The position numbers and the translations under genes are program-made. The notes under the pieces were generated by a model that saw only the letters and a program-made list of their open reading frames with translations, made no database searches and was not told the DNA's origin. Positions 36,705 through 46,929 of a DNA stretch of 64,000 bases are shown one piece after another. The stretch's first letter is position 1; the number at the start of each line of letters is the position of its first letter. The stretch is from Polynucleobacter hirudinilacicola. GTDB lineage: Bacteria; Pseudomonadota; Gammaproteobacteria; Burkholderiales; Burkholderiaceae. The stretch lies in contig NZ_NAIA01000003.1 of NCBI RefSeq assembly GCF_002192535.1, positions 713,954 through 777,953 of the forward strand, written 5' to 3'.

Positions 36705-37163
36705 TTATATCTCAGCAATGAGTTCAATTTCAACGCAAGCGCCCAAAGGAATTTGCGCCACACCAAATGCACTTCGTGCATGCTTGCCTGCATCCCCAAA
36801 AACTTCAAAAAGTAATTCGGAACAGCCATTAATAACTAAGTGTTGTTCGGTGTACTGATCGGTTGAATTTACAAGACCCATCACCTTGGTAATGCGTTTG
36901 ACTTTATCTAATGAGCCTAAGTGATTCTGCAATGTAGACATTAAATCAATCGCAATTGATCTGGCCGCAGCCTTGCCGGCTTCGGTATCCATATTTTTGC
37001 CTAACTTTCCAACCCAAGGTTTGCCATCTTTCTTAGCAATGTGGCCAGACAGGAAAACGGTATTACCTGAAGTGGCAGCCATGACATAAGCAGCGGCAGG
37101 GGGTCCGGCTGGGGGTAACTCAATCCCGAGGGATTTAAGGCGATCAAGGTAAGTATTGCTCAT
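36705..37163 (-). CDS. Rid-family protein (RidA/YjgF-like)
   Basis: A 152-residue enamine/imine deaminase-family protein. The N-terminus MSNTYLDRLKSLGIELPPAG is a longer form with PPAGPPAAAYVMAATSGNTV, characteristic of the Rid subgroup seen beside heme or amino-acid genes; GHIAKKDGKPWVGKLGKNMD and IPLGACVEIELIAEI are the family core. RidA's catalytic Arg position near the end (the CVEIE segment lacks the preceding R found in RidA proper, where one sees RVAVEVLVP) appears altered, so the deaminase activity may be absent. It is 10 bases from the XdhC remnant and is divergent from the cytochrome pair. Confidence 0.8.
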   Translation of the reverse strand: MSNTYLDRLKSLGIELPPAGPPAAAYVMAATSGNTVFLSGHIAKKDGKPWVGKLGKNMDTEAGKAAARSIAIDLMSTLQNHLGSLDKVKRITKVMGLVNSTDQYTEQHLVINGCSELLFEVFGDAGKHARSAFGVAQIPLGACVEIELIAEI

Positions 37164-37306
37164 GTTTTTTCATTCCTATTAACTAGATGATGAATCTTAC
37201 TGGGAAGCGCTTTAGCCCAGTATTTTTCTGTGTTTTTACGGATTTTGCTTGGCCAAATGGCCTAAACAATGGCTCTGGACGCCTCAGTCCGCTATACTCT
37301 TGCAAA

Positions 37307-37320
37307 TTGATTTAAATCAA
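37307..37320. promoter_or_regulatory. Perfect FNR/Anr-type box before the cytochrome pair
   Basis: TTGATTTAAATCAA is an exact match to TTGAT-N4-ATCAA, the FNR/Anr consensus, and ends 20 bases before the first cytochrome ATG. A -10-like TATACT lies at 37293-37298, so the box would be at or after the start of transcription, fitting repression at low oxygen better than activation. Confidence 0.6.
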
Positions 37321-37340
37321 ACTCATTAATACAGAATTTT

Positions 37341-37706
37341 ATGAAAAAACTCACAATTCTTCCTCAATTGCTTCTTGCCTTTACTTTTGCGCTGACGGGT
37401 TTTGCTGCTCAAGCACAAGAAGTAAAAGGCAACGCTGCTGCTGGCAGTAGCAAGTCATGGCTTTGCGTTGGCTGTCACTCTATTCCTGAGTATCGCGCTG
37501 ACTATCCTTTGGTGTATAAGGTTCCAATGTTGGGTGGCCAAAATGCAGCCTATATCGCTAGCTCCTTAGCCGCATATAAAAAGGGCGAAAGAAAGCATCC
37601 AACAATGCGTGCCATTGCAGGCAGCCTCTCTGAGCAAGATATGGCTGATCTTGGCGAATACTATGCTGCGCAAACAGCCAGCTCACCTAACAACCCATTG
37701 AAGTGA
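37341..37706 (+). CDS. Small exported c-type cytochrome (first of pair)
   Basis: A 121-residue periplasmic monoheme cytochrome. The signal peptide (LLLAFTFALTGFAAQAQ, cleavage near residue 25) precedes the heme motif CVGCH, with the axial Met likely in PMLGGQNAAY or HPTMRAIAG. This layout (with PEYRADYP and YYAAQTAS) matches cytochrome c553/c4-like pairs that serve oxidases. The next gene encodes a second one, 13 bases on. An FNR-like box sits just upstream. Confidence 0.88.
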   Translation: MKKLTILPQLLLAFTFALTGFAAQAQEVKGNAAAGSSKSWLCVGCHSIPEYRADYPLVYKVPMLGGQNAAYIASSLAAYKKGERKHPTMRAIAGSLSEQDMADLGEYYAAQTASSPNNPLK

Positions 37707-37719
37707 TAGAGGCACGTTT

Positions 37720-38064
37720 ATGAAATTCGCACTAATTACAGTATTTTTGCTTTCAAGCATTGGCATTGCAAATGCTGCTAGCGTAGATAAAGGTAAGGCA
37801 CTTGTCGAGAAAGCCAATTGCGCTTCTTGTCATGGTGCTGGACTCAATACACCAATCTTGCCGGTTTATCCAAAGCTTGCAGGTCAATATTCGGACTACC
37901 TTTACTACGCTTTAAAAGCGTACAAAGTAGGTAATGGCAACCCACAATATGGTCGTAATAACGCCATCATGGGATCACAGGTTCAAGCGTTCTCTGATGC
38001 TGACATGCAGGACATTGCGGCTTATATCGCTTCTTTACCTGGAAACTTCGTTGTTAAGAAGTAA
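37720..38064 (+). CDS. Small exported c-type cytochrome (second of pair)
   Basis: A 114-residue monoheme cytochrome. The leader MKFALITVFLLSSIGIANAA is removed near residue 20; the heme motif is CASCH, followed by PKLAGQYSDYLYYALKAYK and NAIMGSQVQAFSDADMQDIA, with the axial Met in one of these. Together with the previous gene it resembles the two halves of a cytochrome c4, encoded separately. A strong terminator follows 23 bases after the stop. Confidence 0.88.
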   Translation: MKFALITVFLLSSIGIANAASVDKGKALVEKANCASCHGAGLNTPILPVYPKLAGQYSDYLYYALKAYKVGNGNPQYGRNNAIMGSQVQAFSDADMQDIAAYIASLPGNFVVKK

Positions 38065-38087
38065 AGTCTAGCAGTAGCAGACAAAGT

Positions 38088-38118
38088 AAAGGCTTAGAAT
38101 ATTCTTCTAAGCCTTTGT
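38088..38118. terminator. Bidirectional terminator between the cytochromes and gntR
   Basis: AAAGGCTTAGAA (38088-38099) pairs perfectly with TTCTAAGCCTTT (38105-38116) across a 5-base loop. The A-rich and T-rich flanks let it work on both strands, stopping the cytochrome operon and the convergent GntR gene. Confidence 0.9.
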
Positions 38119-38136
38119 TCTTTATAGGGTTTACTT

Positions 38137-38775
38137 TTATCTGAGGGCTTCTAATCCACGGGTAAAGTGTTTCCTCATGGCCGCTTCTGCCGCCAATTCA
38201 TCCCTTTTGAGAATAGCCCTGAGGATGTCGCGATGCTCTACGAGTGAGGCCTGAAGTCTCCCGGTGCTAGTTAATGAATCTTTGCGATGGAGTTTGAGTA
38301 CTTTACGTAAATCTGCAATCACGCCATTCATCCAGCGATTTCCAGCAATTTCTTGAATAAGCTCATGAAATTTGCCATTAATCTCGAAGAATTGCTCAAT
38401 ATCTCGGTCTGCAGCTGCTTTTTCTAGGCGGTGGTGCAGGTGATCTAGGAGGTTTAATTCATCCTCAGTGGCCTTAAGGGCAGATTCTTTGGCTGCCTGA
38501 CACTCTAAAAGCGATAAGACCGTGAAGATTTGCTCTAAATCACCGCGATTGACTTCTGTAACGTAGGCGCCTCTTCGCATCTTGATGGTAATCAGTCCCT
38601 CAGAAGCCAAAACCTTGATGGCTTCTCGCATTGGGGTTCTGCTTATTCCAAATTGCACAGCGAGAGACTGCTCATCTAACCAGCTTCCTGGTGCTAATTG
38701 CTTGCTAAATATCTGCTCCCGTAGTCTGTCAGCTACGTCTTCATAGAGCGGTCTATTAATGAGTTTTGTATTCAT
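38137..38775 (-). CDS. GntR/FadR-type transcriptional regulator
   Basis: A 212-residue regulator from ATG 38775 ([20 protein letters not shown]). The winged-helix GntR domain covers residues 8-70 ([20 protein letters not shown] with the recognition helix [20 protein letters not shown]), and the FCD-type all-helical ligand domain follows, with the [17 protein letters not shown] segment [14 protein letters not shown]. The frame continues to a TTG at 38802, but ATG is favoured. It is divergent from the methylmalonyl-CoA operon and overlaps a perfect 22-bp palindrome at its start, so it probably represses itself and that operon, with a propionate-pathway metabolite as likely inducer (inference). 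Confidence 0.9.
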   Translation of the reverse strand: MNTKLINRPLYEDVADRLREQIFSKQLAPGSWLDEQSLAVQFGISRTPMREAIKVLASEGLITIKMRRGAYVTEVNRGDLEQIFTVLSLLECQAAKESALKATEDELNLLDHLHHRLEKAAADRDIEQFFEINGKFHELIQEIAGNRWMNGVIADLRKVLKLHRKDSLTSTGRLQASLVEHRDILRAILKRDELAAEAAMRKHFTRGLEALR

Positions 38776-38788
38776 AATTATGAATACA
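38767..38788. promoter_or_regulatory. 22-bp perfect palindrome, putative GntR operator
   Basis: The half-site TGTATTCATAA is followed by its exact reverse complement. It covers the gntR start codon (38773-38775) and lies 80 bases before the mutase start, in the -35/-10 area of a weak plus-strand promoter (TTGTAT at 38766-38771). It is a good candidate for an autoregulatory operator. Confidence 0.75.
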
Positions 38789-38868
38789 TGATAGCTGGAC
38801 AAATTCTAAATAGTCAAGCAGAATTGGAGAAATTAGGTGCAATGCAACAAATTTACCAGGAGTGTTTT

Positions 38869-41055
38869 GTGAGTTCAGAAATCAACAGTTCATCAAAAAA
38901 TTCATGGCCAGCAGTTCCAGAATCAAATTTGGATGCCTGGAAAAAGTCAGCCCAGAAATCTGCACCGAATGGTGATGTTGAGAAACTGGGTTGGAATACG
39001 CCTGACGGTATTCAATTAAAGGCGCTGTATACGTCTGCAGATACCGAAGGCTTGAACTATACAAATACCTTGCCTGGATTTGAGCCCTTTTTGCGTGGTC
39101 CACAAGCCACAATGTATTCAGTACGTCCTTGGACGATTCGTCAATATGCTGGATTTTCAACTGCACAAGAATCGAATGCGTTTTATCGCAAGGCCTTAGC
39201 TGCTGGTGGCCAAGGCGTATCAGTTGCATTTGATTTAGCTACGCATCGTGGCTATGACTCAGATCATCCACGTGTGACTGGCGACGTAGGCAAGGCAGGC
39301 GTTGCCATTGATTCTGTAGAAGACATGAAGATTTTGTTTGATGGAATTCCCTTAGACAAGGTGTCAGTGTCAATGACGATGAATGGCGCTGTGTTGCCGG
39401 TGCTGGCAGGCTACATCGTAGCTGGTGAGGAGCAAGGGGTTAAACAGGAGCAGCTGTCTGGAACGATTCAGAACGATATTCTGAAAGAGTTCATGGTGCG
39501 CAATACCTACATATATCCGCCAGAGCCATCGATGCGCATCATTGGTGACATTATTGAATACACCGCCAAGTACATGCCCAAATTTAACTCGATTTCCATA
39601 TCGGGTTATCACATGCAAGAAGCTGGCGCTAATCAAGTATTGGAATTGGCATTCACATTGGCCGACGGTAAAGAGTATGTCAAAACAGCTCTTGCAAAAG
39701 GATTAGACGTCGATGGCTTTGCTGGTCGCTTGTCATTCTTTTTTGCAATTGGCATGAACTTCTATTTAGAGGTTGCTAAATTGCGCGCTGCAAGATTGTT
39801 GTGGTGGCGCATCATGAAGTCCTTTGAGCCAAAGAATCCAAAGTCTTTAATGTTGCGTACGCATTGCCAAACCTCAGGTTGGTCATTAACAGAGCAAGAC
39901 CCTTATAACAACGTAGTTAGAACGACTGTTGAGGCAATGGCAGCTGTATTTGGCGGTACACAATCACTCCATACAAACTCATTTGATGAGGCCATTGCCT
40001 TGCCTTCAGAGTTTTCAAGCCGAATTGCTCGCAATACACAATTAATCCTGCAAGAAGAAACCCATATTACTAGCGTGATCGATCCTTGGGCTGGCTCTTA
40101 CATGATGGAGAACCTCACACAAGAGATGGCTGATAAGGCCTGGGAAATCATTCAAGAAGTTGATGCTATGGGTGGCATGACCAAGGCGGTTGAAAGTGGT
40201 TGGGCTAAATTGAAGATTGAAGCCTCTGCTGCTGAGAAGCAAGCCAAAATTGATTCTGGCGCCGACGTCATTGTTGGCGTTAATAAATACAAGCTTGAAA
40301 AAGAAGATCTTGTTGATGTTTTGATGATCGATAACGATCGTGTTCGAGATGGTCAAGTGGCACTCTTAAAAGAAATTAGAGCAAAGCGTGATAGTAAAAA
40401 AGTACAGGCTGCATTAGAAGCGTTAACCAAGGCTGCTGAGGACAACACGGGGAACTTGTTGGAGTTGGCTGTAAATGCAATACGTTTACGCGCTACGGTT
40501 GGTGAAGTATCTGATGCATTGGAGAAAGTTTACGGGCGCCATCGCGCCGATACTCAAAAGGTGACCGGTGTGTATGCAGCTGCCTATGACTCAGCCGAGG
40601 GCTGGGAAAAACTCAAAGTAGAAATTGCCGACTTTGCAAAAGATTTTGGTCGTCGCCCGCGCGTGATGATTGCTAAACTTGGTCAAGACGGACATGATCG
40701 TGGCGCTAAGGTAGTTGCGACTGCCTATGCTGACCTTGGTTTTGATGTCGATATTGGACCTTTGTTTCAGACTCCTGAAGAGTGCGCACGCCAAGCGATT
40801 GAGAATGATGTTCACGCCTTAGGCGTTTCAACTCTCGCAGCAGGCCATAAAACCTTAGTACCCGCGATCATTGCAGAACTAAAAAAACAAGGCTCAGATG
40901 ACATCATCGTATTTGTGGGTGGCGTAATTCCAAGACAAGATTACGAGTTTCTCTACGAGGCAGGCGTGAAGGGCATTTATGGCCCAGGTACACCAATCCC
41001 AGCTTCGGCTAAGGATGTACTTGAGCAAATTCGTAAATCGGTCAAACCCGCCTAA
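38869..41055 (+). CDS. scpA: Methylmalonyl-CoA mutase
   Basis: B12-dependent enzyme converting L-methylmalonyl-CoA to succinyl-CoA. The product from GTG 38869 is 728 residues (E. coli Sbm is about 714). The start was chosen because AGGAG (38858-38862) is 6 bases upstream; an open frame to 38788 would add 27 residues. Substrate barrel motifs include [20 protein letters not shown] and [20 protein letters not shown]; the C-terminal cobalamin domain has the ligand motif [20 protein letters not shown] (DxHxxG). It heads the meaB-pccB-pccA-epimerase operon. The single-chain form does not need a partner subunit. Confidence 0.97.
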   Translation: MSSEINSSSKNSWPAVPESNLDAWKKSAQKSAPNGDVEKLGWNTPDGIQLKALYTSADTEGLNYTNTLPGFEPFLRGPQATMYSVRPWTIRQYAGFSTAQESNAFYRKALAAGGQGVSVAFDLATHRGYDSDHPRVTGDVGKAGVAIDSVEDMKILFDGIPLDKVSVSMTMNGAVLPVLAGYIVAGEEQGVKQEQLSGTIQNDILKEFMVRNTYIYPPEPSMRIIGDIIEYTAKYMPKFNSISISGYHMQEAGANQVLELAFTLADGKEYVKTALAKGLDVDGFAGRLSFFFAIGMNFYLEVAKLRAARLLWWRIMKSFEPKNPKSLMLRTHCQTSGWSLTEQDPYNNVVRTTVEAMAAVFGGTQSLHTNSFDEAIALPSEFSSRIARNTQLILQEETHITSVIDPWAGSYMMENLTQEMADKAWEIIQEVDAMGGMTKAVESGWAKLKIEASAAEKQAKIDSGADVIVGVNKYKLEKEDLVDVLMIDNDRVRDGQVALLKEIRAKRDSKKVQAALEALTKAAEDNTGNLLELAVNAIRLRATVGEVSDALEKVYGRHRADTQKVTGVYAAAYDSAEGWEKLKVEIADFAKDFGRRPRVMIAKLGQDGHDRGAKVVATAYADLGFDVDIGPLFQTPEECARQAIENDVHALGVSTLAAGHKTLVPAIIAELKKQGSDDIIVFVGGVIPRQDYEFLYEAGVKGIYGPGTPIPASAKDVLEQIRKSVKPA

Positions 41056-41070
41056 TTAGGAATCCAGAGC

Positions 41071-42096
41071 ATGCTCGAAGCTGCTGATCAGGCTTTAGTT
41101 AATGACCTTACTGGTGCACCATCGCCCCAGCAGCGTCGTGCATTAGCTAAGATCATTACTTTGCTTGAATCGACCCGCTTAGATCACCGTAAGCGTGCCG
41201 ATGAAGTACTCAATAGCCTTCTTCCTAAGACAGGCAAATCATTTCGTTTGGGTATTTCTGGTGTTCCAGGCGTAGGCAAATCTACGCTGATCGAAACGCT
41301 GGGTTTGTATCTTATCGAAAAAGGACATCGCGTTGCGGTGATGGCCATTGATCCATCCTCCAGTTTGTCGGGCGGATCTATTTTGGGTGATAAAACCCGT
41401 ATGGAGCGCCTCTCTGTTTTAGAGGGTGCCTTCATCAGACCAAGCCCATCTTCTGGAACCTTGGGGGGCGTTGCAGAAAAAACCCGTGAGGCTATGTTGG
41501 TAGCTGAGGCTGCTGGTTTTGACGTCATCATTGTTGAAACAGTTGGTGTTGGGCAAAGTGAAATTGCAGTTGCGGGTATGACAGACATGTTCTTGCTATT
41601 GCAGTTGCCCAATGCAGGAGATGATCTGCAGGCCATCAAAAAAGGTGTAATGGAAATTGCGGATTTGATTGCCATTAATAAGGTGGATATAGATCCAGAT
41701 GCGGCAATGCGGGCGCAATTATTTATCACGAGTTCTTTACGTCTATTGGGTTTTCAGGGGAATCCAGATCACGCTTCACATGATCAAGAGTTTTGGCATC
41801 CGACGGTGATCACACTGAGCGCTCTTGAAGGCAAAGGTGTGCCTGAACTATGGGAAAAAGTGACCCATTTTGAAAAACTACAAAGAGCAAATGGCAAATT
41901 TGCATCTCGCCGCAAACAACAGGCGGGAGCGTGGATGTGGGATCGAATTGATGCTGGGCTAAAGACTGCCTTTCGTAATAATGCGGCAGTGCAAGAGCTA
42001 TTGCCGATCTTAAGTGCACAAGTAAACCAAGGAACTATGGCAGCTTCAGTAGCGGCAAGACGCTTACTGGAATCCATGGGGCATGAATTTTTCTAA
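41071..42096 (+). CDS. meaB: MeaB GTPase, methylmalonyl-CoA mutase chaperone
   Basis: A 341-residue G3E-family GTPase that loads and protects the mutase's B12 cofactor. The P-loop GVPGVGKSTLIETLG is near residue 65, followed by SPSSGTLGGVAEKTREAMLV and VETVGVGQSEIAVAGMTDMF; NKVDIDP is the base-recognition motif. Formerly called ArgK, but the argininosuccinate-kinase name is wrong. It lies 15 bases after the mutase and 10 before pccB. Confidence 0.95.
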   Translation: MLEAADQALVNDLTGAPSPQQRRALAKIITLLESTRLDHRKRADEVLNSLLPKTGKSFRLGISGVPGVGKSTLIETLGLYLIEKGHRVAVMAIDPSSSLSGGSILGDKTRMERLSVLEGAFIRPSPSSGTLGGVAEKTREAMLVAEAAGFDVIIVETVGVGQSEIAVAGMTDMFLLLQLPNAGDDLQAIKKGVMEIADLIAINKVDIDPDAAMRAQLFITSSLRLLGFQGNPDHASHDQEFWHPTVITLSALEGKGVPELWEKVTHFEKLQRANGKFASRRKQQAGAWMWDRIDAGLKTAFRNNAAVQELLPILSAQVNQGTMAASVAARRLLESMGHEFF

Positions 42097-42106
42097 GGAG
42101 TAGTAA

Positions 42107-43639
42107 ATGAAGGAAATTATTCAACAACTGGAAGCGAAGCGCGAGCTTGCCCGATTGGGTGGTGGGCAAAAGCGTATTCAGGCTCAGCATGCCAAGGGAA
42201 AATTAACGGCCCGTGAGCGTATTGAGCTTTTGCTTGATGCTGGCACTTTCGAAGAATGGGATATGTTCGTGGAACATCGTTGTCATGATTTCGGAATGGC
42301 TGATCAAACTGTGCCAGGTGATGGCGTAGTTACTGGTTATGGAATGATTAACGGCCGTTTAGTGTTTGTGTTCTCACAAGACTTCACTGTTTTAGGTGGA
42401 TCTTTATCAGAGGCACATGCAGAGAAGATTTGCAAAATCATGGATCAAGCTCTTAAGGTTGGAGCACCTGTGATTGGCTTGAATGACTCTGGCGGTGCCC
42501 GTATTCAAGAGGGTGTTGCTTCATTGGGCGGCTATGCAGAGATTTTCCAACGCAACGTTACTGCTTCCGGCGTGATCCCACAGATTTCCTTAATTATGGG
42601 TCCATCCGCTGGTGGCGCGGTGTATTCGCCAGCGCTGACTGATTTCATCTTCATGGTGAAAGATAGCTCATACATGTTCGTGACAGGTCCTGAAGTTGTG
42701 AAGACGGTAACGCATGAAGATGTCACAGCTGAAGAATTAGGCGGTGCCGTAACGCATTCAACTGTTTCTGGGGTGTGTGACTTAGCATTTGATAATGATG
42801 TTGATGCGATCATGATGTTGCGTCGTTTCTTTAACTATTTACCGCTCTCGAATCGTGAAAAACCACCGCTCATTAAAGGTGCAAATCGTAATGAAGAGTT
42901 TGACTTTTCATTAGATACATTGGTTCCATCAAACCCAAATCAACCCTACGACATGAAAGAGTTGATTGAGAAGATTGTTGATGACGGCGAGTTCTTCGAA
43001 CTACAGCCTGACTATGCTAAAAACATTGTGATTGGTTTTGCCCGTATGGAGGGGCGTTCTATTGGTATCGTAGCGAATCAACCATTGGTCTTGGCTGGCT
43101 GTTTAGATATCAAAGCATCCATTAAGGCAGCCCGATTTGTGCGTTTCTGTGACGCCTTTAATATTCCGGTTGTTACTTTGGTGGATGTTCCAGGCTTTAT
43201 GCCGGGGACTGCACAAGAATACGGCGGCATTATTAAGCATGGAGCAAAGCTACTCTATGCCTATGCTGATTGCACAGTGCCTAAAGTGACTTTGATTACA
43301 CGTAAGGCTTACGGTGGTGCCTACGACGTGATGGCCTCTAAGCATTTGCGGGGAGATGTGAACTTTGCATGGCCATCTGCTGAGATCGCGGTAATGGGCC
43401 CCAAGGGTGCTGTTGAAATTATCTTCCGCGAAGAGAAATCCGACCCAGGAAAGATTACAGCTCGCGAAGCTGAATATAAATCAAAGTTTGCAAATCCATT
43501 CGTGGCTGGACGTCGTGGCTATATTGATGACGTCATCTTGCCTCACGAAACTCGTAAGCGCATTGCACGTTCCTTGGCGATGTTGAAAGATAAAGACTTG
43601 AAGAATCCTGCCCGTAAACACGGCAATATTCCTCTGTAA
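42107..43639 (+). CDS. pccB: Propionyl-CoA carboxylase beta subunit
   Basis: Carboxyltransferase half (510 residues) of the enzyme turning propionyl-CoA to methylmalonyl-CoA. Motifs: [36 protein letters not shown], the oxyanion-hole segment [17 protein letters not shown], and [20 protein letters not shown] near residue 365. The C-terminal [20 protein letters not shown] is typical of the propionyl/acetyl type. Context (mutase, MeaB and epimerase) selects propionyl-CoA as substrate; acyl-CoA choice cannot be read from motifs alone. Start ATG has AAGGAG 5 bases upstream. Confidence 0.95.
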   Translation: MKEIIQQLEAKRELARLGGGQKRIQAQHAKGKLTARERIELLLDAGTFEEWDMFVEHRCHDFGMADQTVPGDGVVTGYGMINGRLVFVFSQDFTVLGGSLSEAHAEKICKIMDQALKVGAPVIGLNDSGGARIQEGVASLGGYAEIFQRNVTASGVIPQISLIMGPSAGGAVYSPALTDFIFMVKDSSYMFVTGPEVVKTVTHEDVTAEELGGAVTHSTVSGVCDLAFDNDVDAIMMLRRFFNYLPLSNREKPPLIKGANRNEEFDFSLDTLVPSNPNQPYDMKELIEKIVDDGEFFELQPDYAKNIVIGFARMEGRSIGIVANQPLVLAGCLDIKASIKAARFVRFCDAFNIPVVTLVDVPGFMPGTAQEYGGIIKHGAKLLYAYADCTVPKVTLITRKAYGGAYDVMASKHLRGDVNFAWPSAEIAVMGPKGAVEIIFREEKSDPGKITAREAEYKSKFANPFVAGRRGYIDDVILPHETRKRIARSLAMLKDKDLKNPARKHGNIPL

Positions 43640-43654
43640 AGGCGCGGATACATA

Positions 43655-45691
43655 ATGACTACGAAAATGTTCAAGAAAATATTGATTGCTAACCGCGGCG
43701 AGATTGCTTGCCGTGTAATGAGTACTGCCAAGAAGATGGGCATCAAGACTGTTGCCGTCTATTCGGAGGCCGACAAAGAGGCGCGGCATGTGCAATTGGC
43801 TGATGAGGCAGTGTGCATAGGGCCCGCACCTTCTCGTGAGTCCTACCTTGTGATGGATCGCATTATCCAAGCGTGTAAAGATACTGGTGCCGAAGCGGTT
43901 CATCCGGGATATGGCTTTTTATCCGAGAACGAGCAGTTTGCTAAACGTTGCGAAGAAGAGGGTATTGTCTTTATTGGCCCTAAATATCAATCTATTGCTG
44001 CAATGGGTGACAAGATTGCATCAAAAAAACTCGCGTTGGAAGCCAAGGTCAATACGATCCCAGGTCATAACGAGGCGATTGCCACAACTGATGAAGCGGT
44101 GAGGATCGCTCAAGGCATAGGCTACCCCGTGATGATCAAAGCATCTGCTGGCGGTGGTGGTAAAGGCCTGCGCGTTGCATTTAATGACAAAGAGGCAGCT
44201 GAAGGTTTTGCTGCTTGCAAAACTGAGGCGATGAATAGCTTTGGTGATGATCGTATCTTTATTGAGAAGTTTGTTGAAGGTCCACGCCATATTGAAATTC
44301 AGATATTGGGTGATGCTCACGGTAATGTCGTGTATCTCAATGAACGTGATTGCTCGATTCAGCGTCGTCACCAGAAGGTGATCGAAGAGGCACCATCTCC
44401 GTTTATTGACCCTGCCACCCGCAAAGCAATGGGTGAGCAAGCGGTTGCCTTGGCTAAAGCGGTGAACTATCAATCTGCAGGAACTGTTGAGTTTGTGGTT
44501 GGTAAAGATAAATCTTTCTACTTCCTGGAGATGAATACCCGACTACAAGTTGAGCATCCCGTAACAGAATCGATTACCGGTCTTGACCTGGTGGAGCAGA
44601 TGATTCGTGTGGCTGCTGGTGAAAAGCTCGCATTCAAGCAAGCAGATGTGAAGTTAGATGGTTGGTCCATGGAATGCCGTATCAATGCGGATGACCCATT
44701 TCGCAATTTCTTACCCTCAACTGGTCGTTTAGTGAAATACAGACCGCCTGAATCAATCAATGGTGTGCGTGTAGATACTGGTGTGTATGAGGGTGGCGAG
44801 ATCCCAATGTACTACGACTCGATGATTGCTAAATTGATTGTTCATGGTAAGGATCGTACGGAAGCAATTGAGAAAATGCGCTCTGCCTTGAATGATTTTG
44901 TGATTCGCGGTATTCATTCAAATATTCCATTCCAGGCTGCTTTGTTGCAGCATCCGCGCTTTGTTAGTGGTGATTTCACAACTGGGTTTATTGCAGAAGA
45001 GTATCCAGAAGGCTTTAAAAAGGATTCTGTACAGCCTTCTGACCCAAAGCGTCTAGCTGCATTGGCTGCTTTCATGCGCTATCGCTATTTAGAACATATC
45101 AAAATGATTGATGGCCAGTTAGCCGGTCATGAAATGATCATTGCGAAGAAGTTTGTAGTGGTTACCGGTAAAAAATCTGGATCGATGAATGATCCAGTGG
45201 AAGTGCCTATTCGGGTTGAGTTGAAAGACGGGATTTATTCTGTGTATATCGATGAGCCGGATGGCGTAAGTCGTTATGACATTGTTAGCGATTGGCGTCC
45301 AGGACAAATTTGCCTCAACGCAACCATTAATGGCATTCATAAAATCACAGCACAAGTAGAGCGTCGTGGAGTCCGTTATGTGCTCATTCTTGATGGTGCT
45401 CATTATGAATGTATGGTGCTTAGCCCATTAGGCGCAGAGCTGCAACGCCGTATGCCTGTCAAGCTTCCGCCTGATAACTCTAAGTTAGTGATGTCACCGA
45501 TGCCTGGCCTTTTAACAAAGATTGCCGTTAAAGCAGGTGAGGCAGTAACCGCCGGACAAAAACTCGCATCCATCGAAGCTATGAAAATGGAAAATACGAT
45601 CTCAGCAATGCAGGATGGTGTTGTAGCGGAGATATGCGCCAAAGAGGGCGATAGCTTGGCAGTCGATCAACTTATCATTCGTTTTGAATAG
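43655..45691 (+). CDS. pccA: Propionyl-CoA carboxylase alpha subunit (biotin carboxylase + BCCP)
   Basis: A 678-residue protein fusing biotin carboxylase (residues about 6-450) with a carrier domain. [16 protein letters not shown] is the N-terminal signature; [11 protein letters not shown] is the ATP grasp loop, [20 protein letters not shown] carries catalytic residues, and the C-terminal biotinylation motif is EAMKMEN. The middle BT linker region (about 460-590) fits the propionyl type rather than the acetyl type. It sits 15 bases after pccB; the epimerase gene follows 5 bases later. Confidence 0.96.
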   Translation: MTTKMFKKILIANRGEIACRVMSTAKKMGIKTVAVYSEADKEARHVQLADEAVCIGPAPSRESYLVMDRIIQACKDTGAEAVHPGYGFLSENEQFAKRCEEEGIVFIGPKYQSIAAMGDKIASKKLALEAKVNTIPGHNEAIATTDEAVRIAQGIGYPVMIKASAGGGGKGLRVAFNDKEAAEGFAACKTEAMNSFGDDRIFIEKFVEGPRHIEIQILGDAHGNVVYLNERDCSIQRRHQKVIEEAPSPFIDPATRKAMGEQAVALAKAVNYQSAGTVEFVVGKDKSFYFLEMNTRLQVEHPVTESITGLDLVEQMIRVAAGEKLAFKQADVKLDGWSMECRINADDPFRNFLPSTGRLVKYRPPESINGVRVDTGVYEGGEIPMYYDSMIAKLIVHGKDRTEAIEKMRSALNDFVIRGIHSNIPFQAALLQHPRFVSGDFTTGFIAEEYPEGFKKDSVQPSDPKRLAALAAFMRYRYLEHIKMIDGQLAGHEMIIAKKFVVVTGKKSGSMNDPVEVPIRVELKDGIYSVYIDEPDGVSRYDIVSDWRPGQICLNATINGIHKITAQVERRGVRYVLILDGAHYECMVLSPLGAELQRRMPVKLPPDNSKLVMSPMPGLLTKIAVKAGEAVTAGQKLASIEAMKMENTISAMQDGVVAEICAKEGDSLAVDQLIIRFE

Positions 45692-45696
45692 GGGAA

Positions 45697-46167
45697 ATGA
45701 TGTCGGCTAAACCATTCAAAATTTTGGGTATTCAACAGATAGCTATTGGCGGTGAAAACAAAGACCGCCTCAAGAAGTTATGGGTTGATATGTTGGGCTT
45801 TGAATATAAAAGTACCTTCGTCTCTGAGCGTGAAAACGTCGATGAAGATATTTGTGCCATTGGCAAAGGAGCTCACGAGATTGAAGTGGACTTGATGCAA
45901 CCCTTTGATATTGAAAAGAAGCCTGCAGTCCATCAAACCCCTTTAAATCATATCGGTTTATGGGTAGATGACTTACCTAAGGCAGTTGAATGGCTTTCTG
46001 CCAACGGTCTACGCTTTGCGCCTGGTGGCATACGCAAAGGGGCGGCTGGATATGACATTACTTTTGTGCACCCGAAGGGGAATGATGAGTTCCCCATTAG
46101 CGGCGAAGGCGTCTTAATTGAGCTGGTTCAAGCTCCTCCTGAAGTGATTGCTCAATTGGGTTCATAA
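45697..46167 (+). CDS. mce: VOC-family methylmalonyl-CoA epimerase
   Basis: A 156-residue glyoxalase-fold protein. The metal-binding residues are in [17 protein letters not shown] (in place of the common His), [20 protein letters not shown] and [15 protein letters not shown]. Its place as the last gene of the propionate operon suggests it epimerises D- to L-methylmalonyl-CoA. The first metal-binding site is IQQIAIGG, where a classical epimerase has a His (DHIGIAV-type); this is a Gln here, so the metal site may be different and the function is not certain. A Shine-Dalgarno AGGGGAA precedes the two adjacent Met codons. Confidence 0.75.
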   Translation: MMSAKPFKILGIQQIAIGGENKDRLKKLWVDMLGFEYKSTFVSERENVDEDICAIGKGAHEIEVDLMQPFDIEKKPAVHQTPLNHIGLWVDDLPKAVEWLSANGLRFAPGGIRKGAAGYDITFVHPKGNDEFPISGEGVLIELVQAPPEVIAQLGS

Positions 46168-46200
46168 TTTGGCTTTTCAAGCAAATCAAAAGAGTTCAAA

Positions 46201-46929
46201 TTGACCCGCATACTGGCCATCGACACCTCAACAGCTTGGTGTTCGGTGGCTTTATCTTTAGGCGACCAAGCACCAATACTCCGACATGAGTTGGTATCGG
46301 CTGGCGCTAGCCAACTGCTTTTGCCATGGGTGGATAGTCTTTTGCAGCAAGCCCATCTGAAATTAAGTGATCTGAATGCGATTGCAGTAGGCATTGGTCC
46401 CGGAGCATTTACGGGCGTTAGGCTTGGTGTAGCGGCAGTACAAGGCTTGGCTATTTCTTGTGACTTGCCTATATTGCCGGTATCTAGCCTGGATGCCATA
46501 GCAGCACAACTTGTCAAAGAAAATTCGTTTAAGCAAGTAAAGCCTAAATACTTTGCCATTGCAATCGATGCTCGTATGGATGAGATTTACTGGGCTAAAT
46601 TTGAGTCTTCAACAGAAATGAATGGGTTAGCAAAACGCATTGGTGATATTTATCTATCAAAGCCAGAAGAATTGGATCTCGTAGGTATTGAATTTTTAGC
46701 GGGCAGTGCCATCAACGCCTATGGGGATCGATTATTTGGCAAAACAAAAACACCTCTTCCTATTAATGCACTTGACGCAGCAGTCCATTTGACCGCTGGT
46801 GGCATCTTGGATTGTGCTCGGAATGATTGGGCAGACGGTCGGCAAATCAATGTTCGTGCGCTTGAGCCTCTATATGTGCGTGATAAAGTAGCCTTAACTA
46901 CGCAAGAGCGATTAGAGGCATTTAAATAA
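46201..46929 (+). CDS. tsaB: tRNA threonylcarbamoyladenosine biosynthesis protein TsaB
   Basis: Partner of TsaD in making t6A37 on tRNA. The 242-residue product begins with TTG and has the ASKHA fold: ILAIDTSTAWCSVALSLG, GIGPGAFTGVRLGVAAVQGL and PVSSLDAIAAQL. The last part lacks the metal motif of TsaD, as usual for TsaB. The rimI start overlaps its stop by one base. No other start codon is found near the N-terminus, so the TTG is accepted. Confidence 0.95.
   Translation: MTRILAIDTSTAWCSVALSLGDQAPILRHELVSAGASQLLLPWVDSLLQQAHLKLSDLNAIAVGIGPGAFTGVRLGVAAVQGLAISCDLPILPVSSLDAIAAQLVKENSFKQVKPKYFAIAIDARMDEIYWAKFESSTEMNGLAKRIGDIYLSKPEELDLVGIEFLAGSAINAYGDRLFGKTKTPLPINALDAAVHLTAGGILDCARNDWADGRQINVRALEPLYVRDKVALTTQERLEAFK

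Noticed and set aside
41184..41729. A 181-codon minus-strand ORF inside meaB
   Set aside because: Antisense to the GTPase motifs; low complexity and no domain.
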